From positions 57,578 through 121,577 of the forward strand of contig JANZZP010000041.1 in assembly GCA_026419335.1 (NCBI GenBank): a stretch of 64,000 nucleotides of DNA. The letters run 5' to 3'. A program made the translations under genes and the position numbers. Below the pieces are notes generated by a model. It saw only the letters and a list, made by a program, of their open reading frames with translations. It ran no database searches and had not been told where the DNA came from. This document shows positions 37,801 through 46,472 of the stretch, one piece after another (position 1 is the first letter of the stretch; each line of letters opens with the position of its first letter). Source of the DNA: Elusimicrobiales bacterium (GTDB lineage Bacteria; Elusimicrobiota; Elusimicrobia; Elusimicrobiales; UBA9959).

Positions 37801-38904
37801 TTAAAGCGACATTATTTTACGTATTATCTCATTTATCCATTCAGATTCCTTAACAACTTTAATACATTGTCCGTTTTCAATCCAAACACCTTTTCCTTTT
37901 CCTCCACAAATTCCAAAATCAGCATATTTTGCTTCTCCTGGACCATTGACAATACATCCCATAACAGCTATCTTTTTACCTTCAGCTTTTTTTCTCAAAG
38001 ATGGATTTGAATATATTTCTTCTTCTATCCTTTTAACAATATCTATAAGATTAATTTCGGTTCTCCCACAAGTAGGACAGGATATAATAGTTGGTCCATA
38101 TTTAGCAAGTCCAAGATTTTTTAAAATCTCAAATCCAGCGATAACTTCTTTATAAGGTTCATCTGTAAGAGATATTCTAATTGTATCTCCTATACCACAA
38201 GATAACATTCTATAAGCAAAAATGGTTGATTTAACTAAACCAGAAATTAAAGGACCAGATTCTGTTATACCTATATGAAGTGGAATATCTGTTTTAGAAG
38301 CAAAAAGTTCATTTGCTAAAATAGTTCTTTCTATGTCATCAGCCTTCAAAGAAACAACAATATCTTTAAAACCAAACTTATCAAAAAAATCTAAATATTC
38401 AATAGCTTCTTTTACCATCTCATCAGCCCATTTTTTAGGCGTCCATTTCAATATTTGTAACTTATTTTCTCTCACTGCCTTAATTGAACCAGCATTAACT
38501 CCTATTCTTATTGAAACACCTTTATCCTTTGCAATCTTAATAACATCACTCAACTTTTCTTTATCTTCTATATTACCTGGATTAATTCTTATCTTATCAG
38601 CACCATTTTTTATTGCTTGAAAAGCAAGTTTGGTAGTAAAATGAATATCTGCTATTAGAGGAATATAAATAGCAGGTTTTATTTTTAAAATAGCAAAAGC
38701 ATCATTTTCATCTTTAACACTTACCCTAACTGCTTGACATCCATAATCTTCAAGTTGTCTTATCTGCTTCAAAGTAGAAGTTATATCTTTTGTATCAGTG
38801 TTAGTCATGGATTGAACAAGAATTGGATGTTTAGAACCAATAAAGAACTTACCAATTCTTACCGTCCTTGTCTTCCTTCTCAAAATTTTACTTCCCAGTT
38901 TCAT
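37801..38904 (-). CDS. ispG: 4-hydroxy-3-methylbut-2-en-1-yl diphosphate synthase
   Basis: IspG converts MEcPP to HMBPP in the MEP isoprenoid pathway using a 4Fe-4S cluster. The cluster ligands are Cys276, Cys279 (SCPTCGRTE) and Cys317, with Glu324 (GPGEAKYAD) completing the set. The 367-residue length matches the compact bacterial form without the plant/Chlamydia insertion. It follows rseP with a 17-base overlap. Together with dxr and uppS in the same block it supplies undecaprenyl carriers. Confidence 0.96.
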   Translation of the reverse strand: MKLGSKILRRKTRTVRIGKFFIGSKHPILVQSMTNTDTKDITSTLKQIRQLEDYGCQAVRVSVKDENDAFAILKIKPAIYIPLIADIHFTTKLAFQAIKNGADKIRINPGNIEDKEKLSDVIKIAKDKGVSIRIGVNAGSIKAVRENKLQILKWTPKKWADEMVKEAIEYLDFFDKFGFKDIVVSLKADDIERTILANELFASKTDIPLHIGITESGPLISGLVKSTIFAYRMLSCGIGDTIRISLTDEPYKEVIAGFEILKNLGLAKYGPTIISCPTCGRTEINLIDIVKRIEEEIYSNPSLRKKAEGKKIAVMGCIVNGPGEAKYADFGICGGKGKGVWIENGQCIKVVKESEWINEIIRKIMSL

Positions 38905-39958
38905 TACGTTCTACCCTTGCCTTATATGAATTATATATCCTTGTTACATCTGAATATGTAGCAAATATTAAAATTCCAACAAGAATTAAAATTCCTAAAG
39001 AACTTACATATTTCATCAAAGTTGGAGTTATTTTTTTTCTAAAAACACCTTCAAATAAATAGATTATAAAATGTCCTCCATCAAGAAGAGGAAGTGGAAG
39101 CAAATTGAAAAAACCAACTGCTATTGATATAAGTCCAACAAGAAACATAAAATCCGCAAAATCAGAATGCGCTGCTTTTGAGACTATTTGAATTATACCT
39201 ATAGGACCTGCAACATCTGGTTTTTCTCTTCTATATATACTCCTTGCTAAAGTTTTAACAGTAATAGAAGTCCAATATACTATTTGTTCATACGACATTT
39301 TAGCTGCTGTAAAAAAACCAACTTTTTCATAATCAGTTTGCGGCACTATACCAATTATACCTCTATCTGCGGTTGGATCTTTTTTTGTTTTTACGCTTAC
39401 GGTATATCTTTTTCCATCTCTTTCATATTCAACTTTAATTTCTTTTTCTATTTTAGAAGATATTAATACCATCATATCCTTCCATGTTTCAACTTTAACA
39501 TTATCTATAGCAACTATCTTATCACCTTGTCTCATTCCTGCCAAATGAGCAGGAAATCCTTCTGCTAAATCACCTATAATTGTTGATGATGATGGTAAAG
39601 GTTTTCCAACCATGTATATAACACCCCAAAATATTACAAAACTTAATAAGTAATTCATAATTGGGCCAGCAAGAACTATCATTATCCTTTCATACCACTT
39701 TTTAGAAAAATACTCATCAGTCTCACCTTTATATTCTGTTATATCTTCGCCTTTGGGTTTAACATATCCACCAAGTGGTATTATTCTTATAGAATAGAGA
39801 GTCCCCAGTTTTATTTTCTGGTAAAGTGGTTTACCAAACCCAAATGAAAATTCTTCAACATGAACCTTTAAAATTTTACATAAAACAAAATGACCAAATT
39901 CATGAATAAATACTATTATTCCAAAAGTAAAAATTACACCTAATATAGATTCTATCAT
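38888..39958 (-). CDS. rseP: RIP zinc metalloprotease RseP (site-2 protease)
   Basis: RseP is an intramembrane protease that cleaves anti-sigma factors and leftover signal peptides. The zinc motif HEFGH is at residues 19-23 in the first helix, one PDZ domain follows (about 115-190, PAHLAGMRQGDKIVAID), and the third metal ligand lies in NLLPLPLLDGGH. The longest frame begins at 40012, but ATG 39958 has an AAGGAGAGG site, overlaps dxr by ATGA and gives the standard N-terminus (MIESILGVIFTF), so I use it (356 residues). The usual neighbours dxr and cdsA are adjacent. Confidence 0.94.
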   Translation of the reverse strand: MIESILGVIFTFGIIVFIHEFGHFVLCKILKVHVEEFSFGFGKPLYQKIKLGTLYSIRIIPLGGYVKPKGEDITEYKGETDEYFSKKWYERIMIVLAGPIMNYLLSFVIFWGVIYMVGKPLPSSSTIIGDLAEGFPAHLAGMRQGDKIVAIDNVKVETWKDMMVLISSKIEKEIKVEYERDGKRYTVSVKTKKDPTADRGIIGIVPQTDYEKVGFFTAAKMSYEQIVYWTSITVKTLARSIYRREKPDVAGPIGIIQIVSKAAHSDFADFMFLVGLISIAVGFFNLLPLPLLDGGHFIIYLFEGVFRKKITPTLMKYVSSLGILILVGILIFATYSDVTRIYNSYKARVERNETGK

Positions 39959-41133
39959 CTCCTCTCCTTTATGACAACTGTAGCAAGTTGTGATGTTTTT
40001 TCCCTTGCCCAATTATCAGCTTCTATTATATCATCAATAGTAATTTCTTTGTTTTTTGGACAACAAGTCCACATTGACAAAACTCTTTCAACCACATCTG
40101 TAATCTCATTAAATTTTATCATACCATTTAAAAACATCTCAACTGCAATTTCATTTGATGCATTTAATATAGCAGGATATATTCCACCTTTTTTAGCACA
40201 CATAATGGCTAACTTTAAAGATTTAAATTTATTAAAATCTGGGCGATAAAATTCAAGTTTAGAAGTTTCAAATATATTTAATCTTTTTGCAAGTGAATTA
40301 ACTCTATTAGGCCATGTTAAAGAATATTGTATGGGAATCTTCATATCTGGATATGACATTTGAGCCATACAAGATCCATCACAAAATTCAACCGCTGAAT
40401 GAACTATTGATTGAGGATGTATTACAATCTCTATCATAGAAATATCAATAGAAAACATATTTTTAATTTCTATTGCCTCAAGTCCTTTGTTCATCAAAGT
40501 AGCACTATCTATAGAAATTTTTCTACCCATTTTCCATCGTGGATGTTTAACTGCCTGAGATGGTTTAATTAATGAAAAATCTCCACCATATTTATAAAAT
40601 GGTCCACCAGATGCTGTAAGATAAACTTTTTTTACGTTTGATATATTAAAACCATTAAGAATCTGAAAAAGAGCAGATGGTTCTGAATCAACAGGTATAA
40701 GCTCAGTATTTTTTTTAATTGCCTTATTTTTAATTATTTCTCCAGCCATAACAACTGGTTCTTTATTTGCGATACATATCCTTTTTATTTTACCTATAGC
40801 ATTACATAATGGTAACAAACCAATGCTTCCACTTACAGACAACATAAGTATATCTGCTTCTACCTTTTCAACCATTTCACATAGTCCTTCAATGCCTGGG
40901 GGAAATAATTTTGCAGAACCTAAAAATTTTTTTAACTCTAATCTTTTCTTATCATCAAAAACGCATATATTTTTAATATTAAATTTATTAATTTGTTTTA
41001 ATCCTTCCGAAATATTAGATGAAAAAGCTATCCCACATATTCTATAATTATTAAGATTTGATATAACTTCAATTGTATTTTTACCAATTGAACCAGTAGA
41101 ACCTAATATTAACACGTTTTTTTTATTTTTCAT
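39955..41133 (-). CDS. dxr: 1-deoxy-D-xylulose 5-phosphate reductoisomerase
   Basis: Dxr is the first committed enzyme of the MEP pathway, making MEP from DXP with NADPH. It has the N-terminal LILGSTGSIGKNTIEVI, the metal-binding PVDSEPSALFQ, TASGGPFYK, and HPRWKMGRKISIDSATLMNKG written across the conserved central block. At 392 residues it is full length. It overlaps cdsA by four bases and rseP by four, an arrangement (uppS-cdsA-dxr-rseP) shared by many bacteria. Confidence 0.97.
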   Translation of the reverse strand: MKNKKNVLILGSTGSIGKNTIEVISNLNNYRICGIAFSSNISEGLKQINKFNIKNICVFDDKKRLELKKFLGSAKLFPPGIEGLCEMVEKVEADILMLSVSGSIGLLPLCNAIGKIKRICIANKEPVVMAGEIIKNKAIKKNTELIPVDSEPSALFQILNGFNISNVKKVYLTASGGPFYKYGGDFSLIKPSQAVKHPRWKMGRKISIDSATLMNKGLEAIEIKNMFSIDISMIEIVIHPQSIVHSAVEFCDGSCMAQMSYPDMKIPIQYSLTWPNRVNSLAKRLNIFETSKLEFYRPDFNKFKSLKLAIMCAKKGGIYPAILNASNEIAVEMFLNGMIKFNEITDVVERVLSMWTCCPKNKEITIDDIIEADNWAREKTSQLATVVIKERR

Positions 41134-41924
41134 TTTACAAGTATATAAAAATAATAAAAGAGGGGAGAAAGGAATAAATAAGAATCAAATCTATCAAAAA
41201 CTCCACCATGCCCTGGTAGAAGATTTGATGAATCTTTCACCCCACATACTCTTTTAATTAATGATTGAGCTAAATCTGAATACTGACCAGCTATTCCAAC
41301 AAGTATTGCTAAAAATATAAATTGCCAACTAGTCATAAAATCATATTGTTTCGAAATGAGGTAATAAAACGCTACAACGGATAATAATCCAGCGAAAAAA
41401 CCCTCAATAGTTTTTTTAGGACTCACAGTAGATAATTTATTCCTTCCAAAAGATTTTCCAATAAAATATGCAAAAGTATCACATATCCAAACAGATATAA
41501 AAAGCAAATAAACCAAAAATCTTCCATAATGTGGAATTTCTCTTATTAAAATAAAATGAGAAAGTGTATAAGAAATAAAAAATATCCCTATATAAGTATA
41601 TGCAATTCTTTCAAGAGATTTATTATCTCGAAATATTTCTACAGAAAAAGGTAAAATAACAGAAAAAGCAATTATTAATAGTATAAAAGGAGTATTTATT
41701 TCAGAACTACTTAAAAAAAATGAAGTTGGTATCATAAATGAAGTAAAAAAAAGAGTGTATGGTTCTGGTGATTTCAAAGATGTTTTCATCATTAAATAAT
41801 ATTCCCAATTTGAAGCAACTATAACAAAAAGAACAAATAAAAAAAATGGAATTGAACCAAAATATATAACTCCAATAATTATAGGAATTCCAAAAATAGC
41901 AGTTATTACTCTTGGAAGAATCAT
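41130..41924 (-). CDS. cdsA: Phosphatidate cytidylyltransferase
   Basis: CdsA makes CDP-diacylglycerol, the precursor of all phospholipids. The 264-residue protein has about eight membrane helices and the C-terminal signature: SPKKTIEGFFAG, then GQYSDLAQSLIKRVCGVKDSSNLLPGHGG in blocks, ending with GVFDRFDS. It is coupled by overlaps to uppS upstream and dxr downstream. Confidence 0.95.
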   Translation of the reverse strand: MILPRVITAIFGIPIIIGVIYFGSIPFFLFVLFVIVASNWEYYLMMKTSLKSPEPYTLFFTSFMIPTSFFLSSSEINTPFILLIIAFSVILPFSVEIFRDNKSLERIAYTYIGIFFISYTLSHFILIREIPHYGRFLVYLLFISVWICDTFAYFIGKSFGRNKLSTVSPKKTIEGFFAGLLSVVAFYYLISKQYDFMTSWQFIFLAILVGIAGQYSDLAQSLIKRVCGVKDSSNLLPGHGGVFDRFDSYLFLSPLFYYFYILVK

Positions 41925-42628
41925 TTTCCCATTCTCCTTTCTCTTCTTGAAAAATCAATTATTGCTTCAATAAGATCTTTTTCTGAAAAATCGGGCCATA
42001 AAGTGTCTGTAACATAAAACTCAGAATATGCTGATTGCCATATTAAAAAATTTGATAATCTCATTTCACCTGAAGTACGAATTATAAGCTGTGGGAAAGG
42101 AAGTGGATAAGTATATAAATTTTTTTCTATATCATCTTCTGTTATTTTTTTAATTCCGTTACATAAGGCATAATTCACAGCATCTACAATCTCTCTTCTC
42201 CCACCATAATTTAAAGCAAGATTTAAAATCATTTCTTTACCATCTTTTAAATATTCAACAGTTTTATTTATTTCAGATACAAGTTCTTTAGGGAACTCAT
42301 CATATCTACCACTAATCTTAAGAGATATATTGTTTGATTTAAGCTCATTTTTGTATTCTCTCATAGTTTTTTTTAATAATATAAGAAGAGCAGAAACTTC
42401 TGTTTTTGTCCTATTCCAATTTTCAGTTGAAAAGGTATATAGAGTAAGATATTTAATACCAAGTTTCTTAGCTGCCTTAACCGTTCTTTTTACAGCTTCA
42501 ACCCCTTTTCTGTGTCCATAAACTGATAGATATCCTCTCAACTTAGCCCACCGCCTATTTCCATCCATTATTATAGCAAGATGAAAAGGATAATTATTAT
42601 GTACTATTTTTTTACACTCATCTATCAT
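41921..42628 (-). CDS. uppS: Undecaprenyl diphosphate synthase (cis-prenyltransferase)
   Basis: UppS adds eight isoprene units to FPP to make the lipid carrier for peptidoglycan and surface polysaccharides. The catalytic Asp22 lies in AIIMDGNRRWAK, and LTLYTFSTENWNR and IRTSGEMRLSNFLIWQSAYSE (in blocks) are conserved. The length of 235 residues is typical. The first bases follow the frr stop by five bases. Its neighbours cdsA, dxr and ispG show lipid and isoprenoid supply grouped with translation genes. Confidence 0.96.
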   Translation of the reverse strand: MIDECKKIVHNNYPFHLAIIMDGNRRWAKLRGYLSVYGHRKGVEAVKRTVKAAKKLGIKYLTLYTFSTENWNRTKTEVSALLILLKKTMREYKNELKSNNISLKISGRYDEFPKELVSEINKTVEYLKDGKEMILNLALNYGGRREIVDAVNYALCNGIKKITEDDIEKNLYTYPLPFPQLIIRTSGEMRLSNFLIWQSAYSEFYVTDTLWPDFSEKDLIEAIIDFSRRERRMGK

Positions 42629-42633
42629 TTGAA

Positions 42634-43194
42634 CTATACAGTAAGAAGATCTTTTTCTTTCATCTGAGATATTTGATTTACAGAATCAATGTATTTATCT
42701 GTAAGTTTTTGAATCTGTAATTCATATCTTTTGGCATCATCTTCAGAAATTTCAGATGATTTTTGAGCTTTCTTTATTCTTTCAATATAATCCCTTCTGA
42801 TATTTCTTATTTCTACTCTTATTTCTTCAGCAATCTGAGAAACAACTTTAACCAACTTTTTTCTTTGCTCTTCATTCATAGGAGGAAGATTTATTCTAAT
42901 TATATCACCTTGTCTTTGCGGTACGCTTCCTAAATCTACTTTTTTTAACTCATTTTCTATTGCTTCAAGCGCAGTCCTATCCCACGGCTTTATTTCAAGA
43001 GTTCTTGCATCAGGAACTGTTATGGCTGCTATTTGTTTAAGTGGGACCTTTGAACCATAATACTCAATATAAACTGTATCTAACAACTGAGGGTTTGCTC
43101 TACCTGTTCTAAGCGAATTAAATTCAGATCTAAGTTTTTCAATTTTTGTAGACATATCTTTTTCACATTTAGACATTAAATCATTTATATCCAT
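42634..43194 (-). CDS. frr: Ribosome recycling factor
   Basis: Frr splits post-termination ribosomes with EF-G. The 186-residue protein has the family blocks LRTGRANPQLLD, VPLKQIAAITVPDARTLEIKPWD and the C-terminal RRDYIERIKKAQK and ISEDDAKRYELQIQKLTDKYI. A GGAGG site precedes the ATG. Unlike the usual pyrH-frr adjacency, gmhA lies between pyrH and frr here. Confidence 0.97.
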   Translation of the reverse strand: MDINDLMSKCEKDMSTKIEKLRSEFNSLRTGRANPQLLDTVYIEYYGSKVPLKQIAAITVPDARTLEIKPWDRTALEAIENELKKVDLGSVPQRQGDIIRINLPPMNEEQRKKLVKVVSQIAEEIRVEIRNIRRDYIERIKKAQKSSEISEDDAKRYELQIQKLTDKYIDSVNQISQMKEKDLLTV

Positions 43195-43254
43195 AATACC
43201 TCCGCTTTAAATCAAAACATATCAATTATTATTATACCGATTTTAAATAAAAAT

Positions 43255-43812
43255 TTAAAGATTTTCATCAAGAAAACCACATATAAGATGCAGAATAAAA
43301 AGATGTACTTCTTGTACACGTGGAGTTGAACCTTCAAAATCAATATATATATCACTCAATTCAGCTATTGTTCCTTTTTTACCAAGTAAAGATATAGTTT
43401 TAATATATTTTTTTCTAGCAACTTCGATAGCTTTTTTCACATTGGCACTTGTACCAGATGTAGAAAGTGATAGAAGAATATCTCCTTGATTTCCTAAAGC
43501 CTCAACTTGTCTCGAAAAAACATCAACAAAAGAATAATCATTAGATACTGCTGTAAGAATAGAAGTATCAACAGTAAGAGCAATTGCAGGATATCCTTTT
43601 CTCTCTTTAGAATATCTACCTACAATTTCTGCCGCAAAATGTTGACTCTGCGAAGCACTTCCGCCATTTCCACAAATCATTATTTTATTTCCTCTTTTAA
43701 TTACATCTAAAATCTCAAATAATATTTTTTCAATAGTATGTTTTTTCAATAAAACTTGAGAAAAGACATCTTTGTTTTCCATTATAGATTTTTCAATATA
43801 ATCAGATATCAC
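43255..43812 (-). CDS. gmhA: Phosphoheptose isomerase-like SIS-domain protein
   Basis: GmhA isomerises sedoheptulose 7-phosphate to the heptose phosphate used for LPS or S-layer glycans. The SIS domain has ICGNGGSASQSQHFAAEIVGRY and LSLSTSGTSANV, and a C-terminal EVHLFILHLICGF carrying the expected Glu-x-x-x-x-x-His type residues. The longest frame starts at GTG 43824, but a TGGAGG Shine-Dalgarno lies just inside it and is correctly spaced for GTG 43812, which I use (185 residues). Later heptose genes are not in the window. A DiaA-type SIS protein is the main alternative. Confidence 0.86.
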   Translation of the reverse strand: MISDYIEKSIMENKDVFSQVLLKKHTIEKILFEILDVIKRGNKIMICGNGGSASQSQHFAAEIVGRYSKERKGYPAIALTVDTSILTAVSNDYSFVDVFSRQVEALGNQGDILLSLSTSGTSANVKKAIEVARKKYIKTISLLGKKGTIAELSDIYIDFEGSTPRVQEVHLFILHLICGFLDENL

Positions 43813-43856
43813 AGAAACCTCCACATATTTATTTTTAACTTAAATTAGAATTTAAA

Positions 43857-44576
43857 TTAAGTTATAAGTGTACCTATATTATCCCCAATTATGGCTTTAT
43901 ATATATTTCCTTTTTTATGAAGATTAAAAACTCGTATAGGAATAGAATTTTCCATACAAAGAGTTAATGCTGCATGATCCATAAATTTAAGTTGTTTTTT
44001 TATAGCTTCAAAATAAGTAATCTTTTTTATTAGCTTAGCCGTATTATCTTTTTTAGGATCTGAACTATATACTCCATCTACTTGTGTTGCTTTTAAAAGT
44101 ATATCAGCATTTATTTCACTTGCTCTTAATGCAGCAGCTGTATCGGTTGTAAAATATGGATTTCCAGTTCCTCCAGCAAATATAACAACTCTTCCTTTCT
44201 CAAGATGTCTGGTTGCCCTTCTTCTTATAAAAGGTTCTGCTATTTGGGATATAGTAATCGCAGTTTGTATCCTTGTTATAATACCCACATGTTCTAAAGC
44301 AGATTGTAAAGCTAAAGCATTTATCACAGTAGCAAGCATACCCATATTATCAGAAGTAACACGATCTATGCCATTATGATTTTTTTTTGCACCTCGCCAT
44401 ATATTTCCACCACCAACAACAATAGCAAGCTGTATATAATCTCTTATTGCTTCTTTAATTTCAGTTGCTATAAAAGATAAAGCTTCAGGATTTATAACTT
44501 CATTCGAATTACAATTACCTATAAGAGCAAGAGCTTCTCCAGATATTTTTAAAAGGACTCTTTTTTGTTTTTTCAT
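43857..44576 (-). CDS. pyrH: UMP kinase
   Basis: PyrH phosphorylates UMP to UDP with ATP and is a hexamer regulated by GTP and UTP. The 239-residue protein has LLKISGEAL at the N-terminus, VVGGGNIWRGA, DNMGMLATVINALALQ and the C-terminal VDGVYSSDPKKD and DHAALTLC motifs. It overlaps tsf by four bases, in the conserved rpsB-tsf-pyrH order. Confidence 0.97.
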   Translation of the reverse strand: MKKQKRVLLKISGEALALIGNCNSNEVINPEALSFIATEIKEAIRDYIQLAIVVGGGNIWRGAKKNHNGIDRVTSDNMGMLATVINALALQSALEHVGIITRIQTAITISQIAEPFIRRRATRHLEKGRVVIFAGGTGNPYFTTDTAAALRASEINADILLKATQVDGVYSSDPKKDNTAKLIKKITYFEAIKKQLKFMDHAALTLCMENSIPIRVFNLHKKGNIYKAIIGDNIGTLIT

Positions 44577-45418
44577 TCAATTCCTATTAAGAAAGAATCG
44601 AACTCTACAATATTTAATTTTACTCCAATTTCTTTTGATATATTTTCTATATAAGATTTAACAGTCAGTTTGTTATCTTTTATATAACCCTGCTCAACAA
44701 GACACGTATCTTGATAAAATTTATTGATTCTGCCTTCGAGCATTTTAGATAGTGCCACCTCGCTTTTACCTTGCGCTTGAGGACTTGCCTTATAAATCTC
44801 TTTCTCTTTTTCTATAACATCATTAGGAACATCTTCTTTTTTGATCCACCTTGGAGTCATAGCAACTACCTGCATTGCTAGATTTTTGGCAACTTCTTCT
44901 ACCTTTTTCATATCGCAGTTCCCTTCACATGATACTCTAACTAAGGCACCTTTTTTCTTATCTGAATGTAAATATGAACCTATAACTGAAAAAGGAGTTG
45001 TTTTATAAACAACGCTTTTTCTAATCTGCATATTTTCACCAATTTTAATAGCTAAATTATTAAGCTTTTCTTTAGCTTTATCATCAATATGCGGTAAAAA
45101 ATTATCTTTCTCTAACATTTCGTCGGCCAAAGAATTGGCAAGGGAAACAAATTCTTCATTTCTTGCAACAAAATCTGTTTCACAATCAAGTTCAACCATT
45201 ACATATTTTAAATTATTATTTTTTATAACTACTATTCCTTCCTTCATCTCCCGCCCAGCCCTTTTAGCAAGTCCACTTAATCCCTTTTTCCTAAGTATTT
45301 CAACTGCTTTTTCCATATCCCCATTTGCTTCTTTTAAGGCATTTTTACAATCCATTATTCCTGCTCCAGTTTGATTCCGGAGTTGCATTATTTGTTCATT
45401 AGATATAATCACACTCAT
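44573..45418 (-). CDS. tsf: Elongation factor Ts
   Basis: EF-Ts is the nucleotide exchange factor for EF-Tu. The N-terminal UBA-like domain has LRNQTGAGIMDCKNAL and the core has the conserved ELDCETDFVARNEEF. The 281-residue length indicates the normal two-subdomain form. It lies 17 bases after rpsB and overlaps pyrH. Confidence 0.97.
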   Translation of the reverse strand: MSVIISNEQIMQLRNQTGAGIMDCKNALKEANGDMEKAVEILRKKGLSGLAKRAGREMKEGIVVIKNNNLKYVMVELDCETDFVARNEEFVSLANSLADEMLEKDNFLPHIDDKAKEKLNNLAIKIGENMQIRKSVVYKTTPFSVIGSYLHSDKKKGALVRVSCEGNCDMKKVEEVAKNLAMQVVAMTPRWIKKEDVPNDVIEKEKEIYKASPQAQGKSEVALSKMLEGRINKFYQDTCLVEQGYIKDNKLTVKSYIENISKEIGVKLNIVEFDSFLIGIE

Positions 45419-45435
45419 ATTTAACTCCTTTTACT

Positions 45436-46317
45436 TTATTTGTTATTTTCCTCTATTACATCTTCTTCCACTGACTCGTCAACTATTTCCTCTTTTTGAG
45501 CTTCTTTCATCATATCTTCTTCTGTTGGAACAAAATTTTCAGATTCTTCAGTAATATTCTCACCAATATCTTGAGAAACTAATGATGCCCCTGTAAATTC
45601 AGTTTTTTCTACCTCACCAGAAATATGAGACTCTCTCACCTTTTTCCCTTCAATTACAGCATCAGCAATGGCTGAACAAAAAAGTTTTATAGATCTTGCA
45701 GCATCATCATTCCCTGGTATTATAACATCCACTTCATCAGGGTCCGCGTTTGTATCACAAACAGCCACAATTGGTATACCAAGTTTTTTAGCTTCTCTTA
45801 CCGCATTATATTCCTCCACAGGGTCTATTACAAACATAATATCTGGTATAATTTTAATATTTCTTATACCTGATAAAAATTTAAGAAGTCTATTTTTTTC
45901 TTTCGTTAATCTTGAAACCTCTTTTTTTGACATTACTTTAAAATATCCCTTATTTTCCATTTCTTCCAACTCTTCTAAACGTCTTATCGACATCTTGATA
46001 GTTTCAAAATTAGTAAGCATACCACCACGCCATTTTTCATAAACACAGGCAACCTGAGCCCTTTCTGCTTCAGCTTTTATTATTTCTTTCGCTTGTTTTT
46101 TAGTCCCTACAAATATAAAACTTTTACCATTTTTAGCATTTTCATAAACAAATTCATAAGCTTTTTTAAATTCTTTTATAGTTTTCTGGAGATCAAGAAT
46201 ATGTATACCATTTCTTTCTCCAAATATATATTTCGACATTTTAGGATTCCATTTCGAAGTTTGATGTCCAAAATGAACACCTGCTTCAAGCATTGTTTTC
46301 ATAGTAACATTAAACAT
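45436..46317 (-). CDS. rpsB: 30S ribosomal protein S2 with acidic C-terminal tail
   Basis: S2 binds the 30S near the platform and recruits S1. The core of about 230 residues is standard: [56 protein letters not shown] block and [21 protein letters not shown]. The protein then continues for about 60 residues rich in Glu and Asp (for instance [13 protein letters not shown]), giving 293 in total. Such tails occur in some lineages and their role is unclear. It is the promoter-proximal gene of a twelve-gene block and has a GGAGG ribosome-binding site. Confidence 0.97.
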   Translation of the reverse strand: MFNVTMKTMLEAGVHFGHQTSKWNPKMSKYIFGERNGIHILDLQKTIKEFKKAYEFVYENAKNGKSFIFVGTKKQAKEIIKAEAERAQVACVYEKWRGGMLTNFETIKMSIRRLEELEEMENKGYFKVMSKKEVSRLTKEKNRLLKFLSGIRNIKIIPDIMFVIDPVEEYNAVREAKKLGIPIVAVCDTNADPDEVDVIIPGNDDAARSIKLFCSAIADAVIEGKKVRESHISGEVEKTEFTGASLVSQDIGENITEESENFVPTEEDMMKEAQKEEIVDESVEEDVIEENNK

Positions 46318-46349
46318 CTTTTATCCTCCATTTATCCTATTAAATCTGA

Positions 46350-46366
46350 TCCTTTTATTAAAAGGA
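46350..46366 (-). promoter_or_regulatory. Hairpin in the rpsB leader
   Basis: A perfect 7-bp inverted repeat (TCCTTTT and AAAAGGA around three bases) lies in the predicted rpsB leader, about 33 bases before the ATG. Leaders of rpsB commonly carry structures for autoregulation by S2; whether this one does so is inference. There is no following T-run, so it is not a typical terminator. Confidence 0.35.
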
Positions 46367-46377
46367 CCTACCATTAA

Positions 46378-46406
46378 AGTATACAAAATTTATAAATAAA
46401 AAACAA
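46378..46406 (-). promoter_or_regulatory. Predicted rpsB promoter
   Basis: On the minus strand TTGTTT (46406 to 46401) and TATACT (46383 to 46378) are separated by exactly 17 bases. The predicted start near 46371 gives a leader of about 54 bases carrying a hairpin and a GGAGG Shine-Dalgarno. This promoter would serve rpsB-tsf-pyrH-gmhA-frr-uppS-cdsA-dxr-rseP-ispG-proS-nitrilase down to the terminator at 35205-35235. Confidence 0.6.
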
Positions 46407-46415
46407 AGCATACTT

Positions 46416-46431
46416 TTTGATTATTATCAAA
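46416..46431. repeat. Inverted repeat between divergent rpsB and nadE
   Basis: TTTGAT-TATT-ATCAAA is a perfect 6-bp inverted repeat in the 155-base divergent region, just upstream of the rpsB -35 box and about 40 bases from the nadE ATG. Its position would suit a regulator binding site, but in such AT-rich DNA a chance palindrome is quite possible. Confidence 0.25.
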
Positions 46432-46453
46432 TAAATAAAAAGAAAGATTAAAA

Positions 46454-46462
46454 TGCTAATAT
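46454..46462 (+). promoter_or_regulatory. nadE extended -10 candidate
   Basis: TGCTAATAT ends ten bases before the nadE ATG and has the same TGC-extended form as the purB and rpmH elements. No Shine-Dalgarno precedes the ATG, so the nadE mRNA may be nearly leaderless. An overlapping alternative, TATATT at 46462-46467, is five bases from the ATG. Confidence 0.45.
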
Positions 46463-46472
46463 ATATTTATAT

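Noticed and set aside
38888..40012. rseP starting at 40012
   Set aside because: The 18 extra residues overlap dxr and lack membrane character; ATG 39958 has a strong ribosome-binding site and ATGA coupling.
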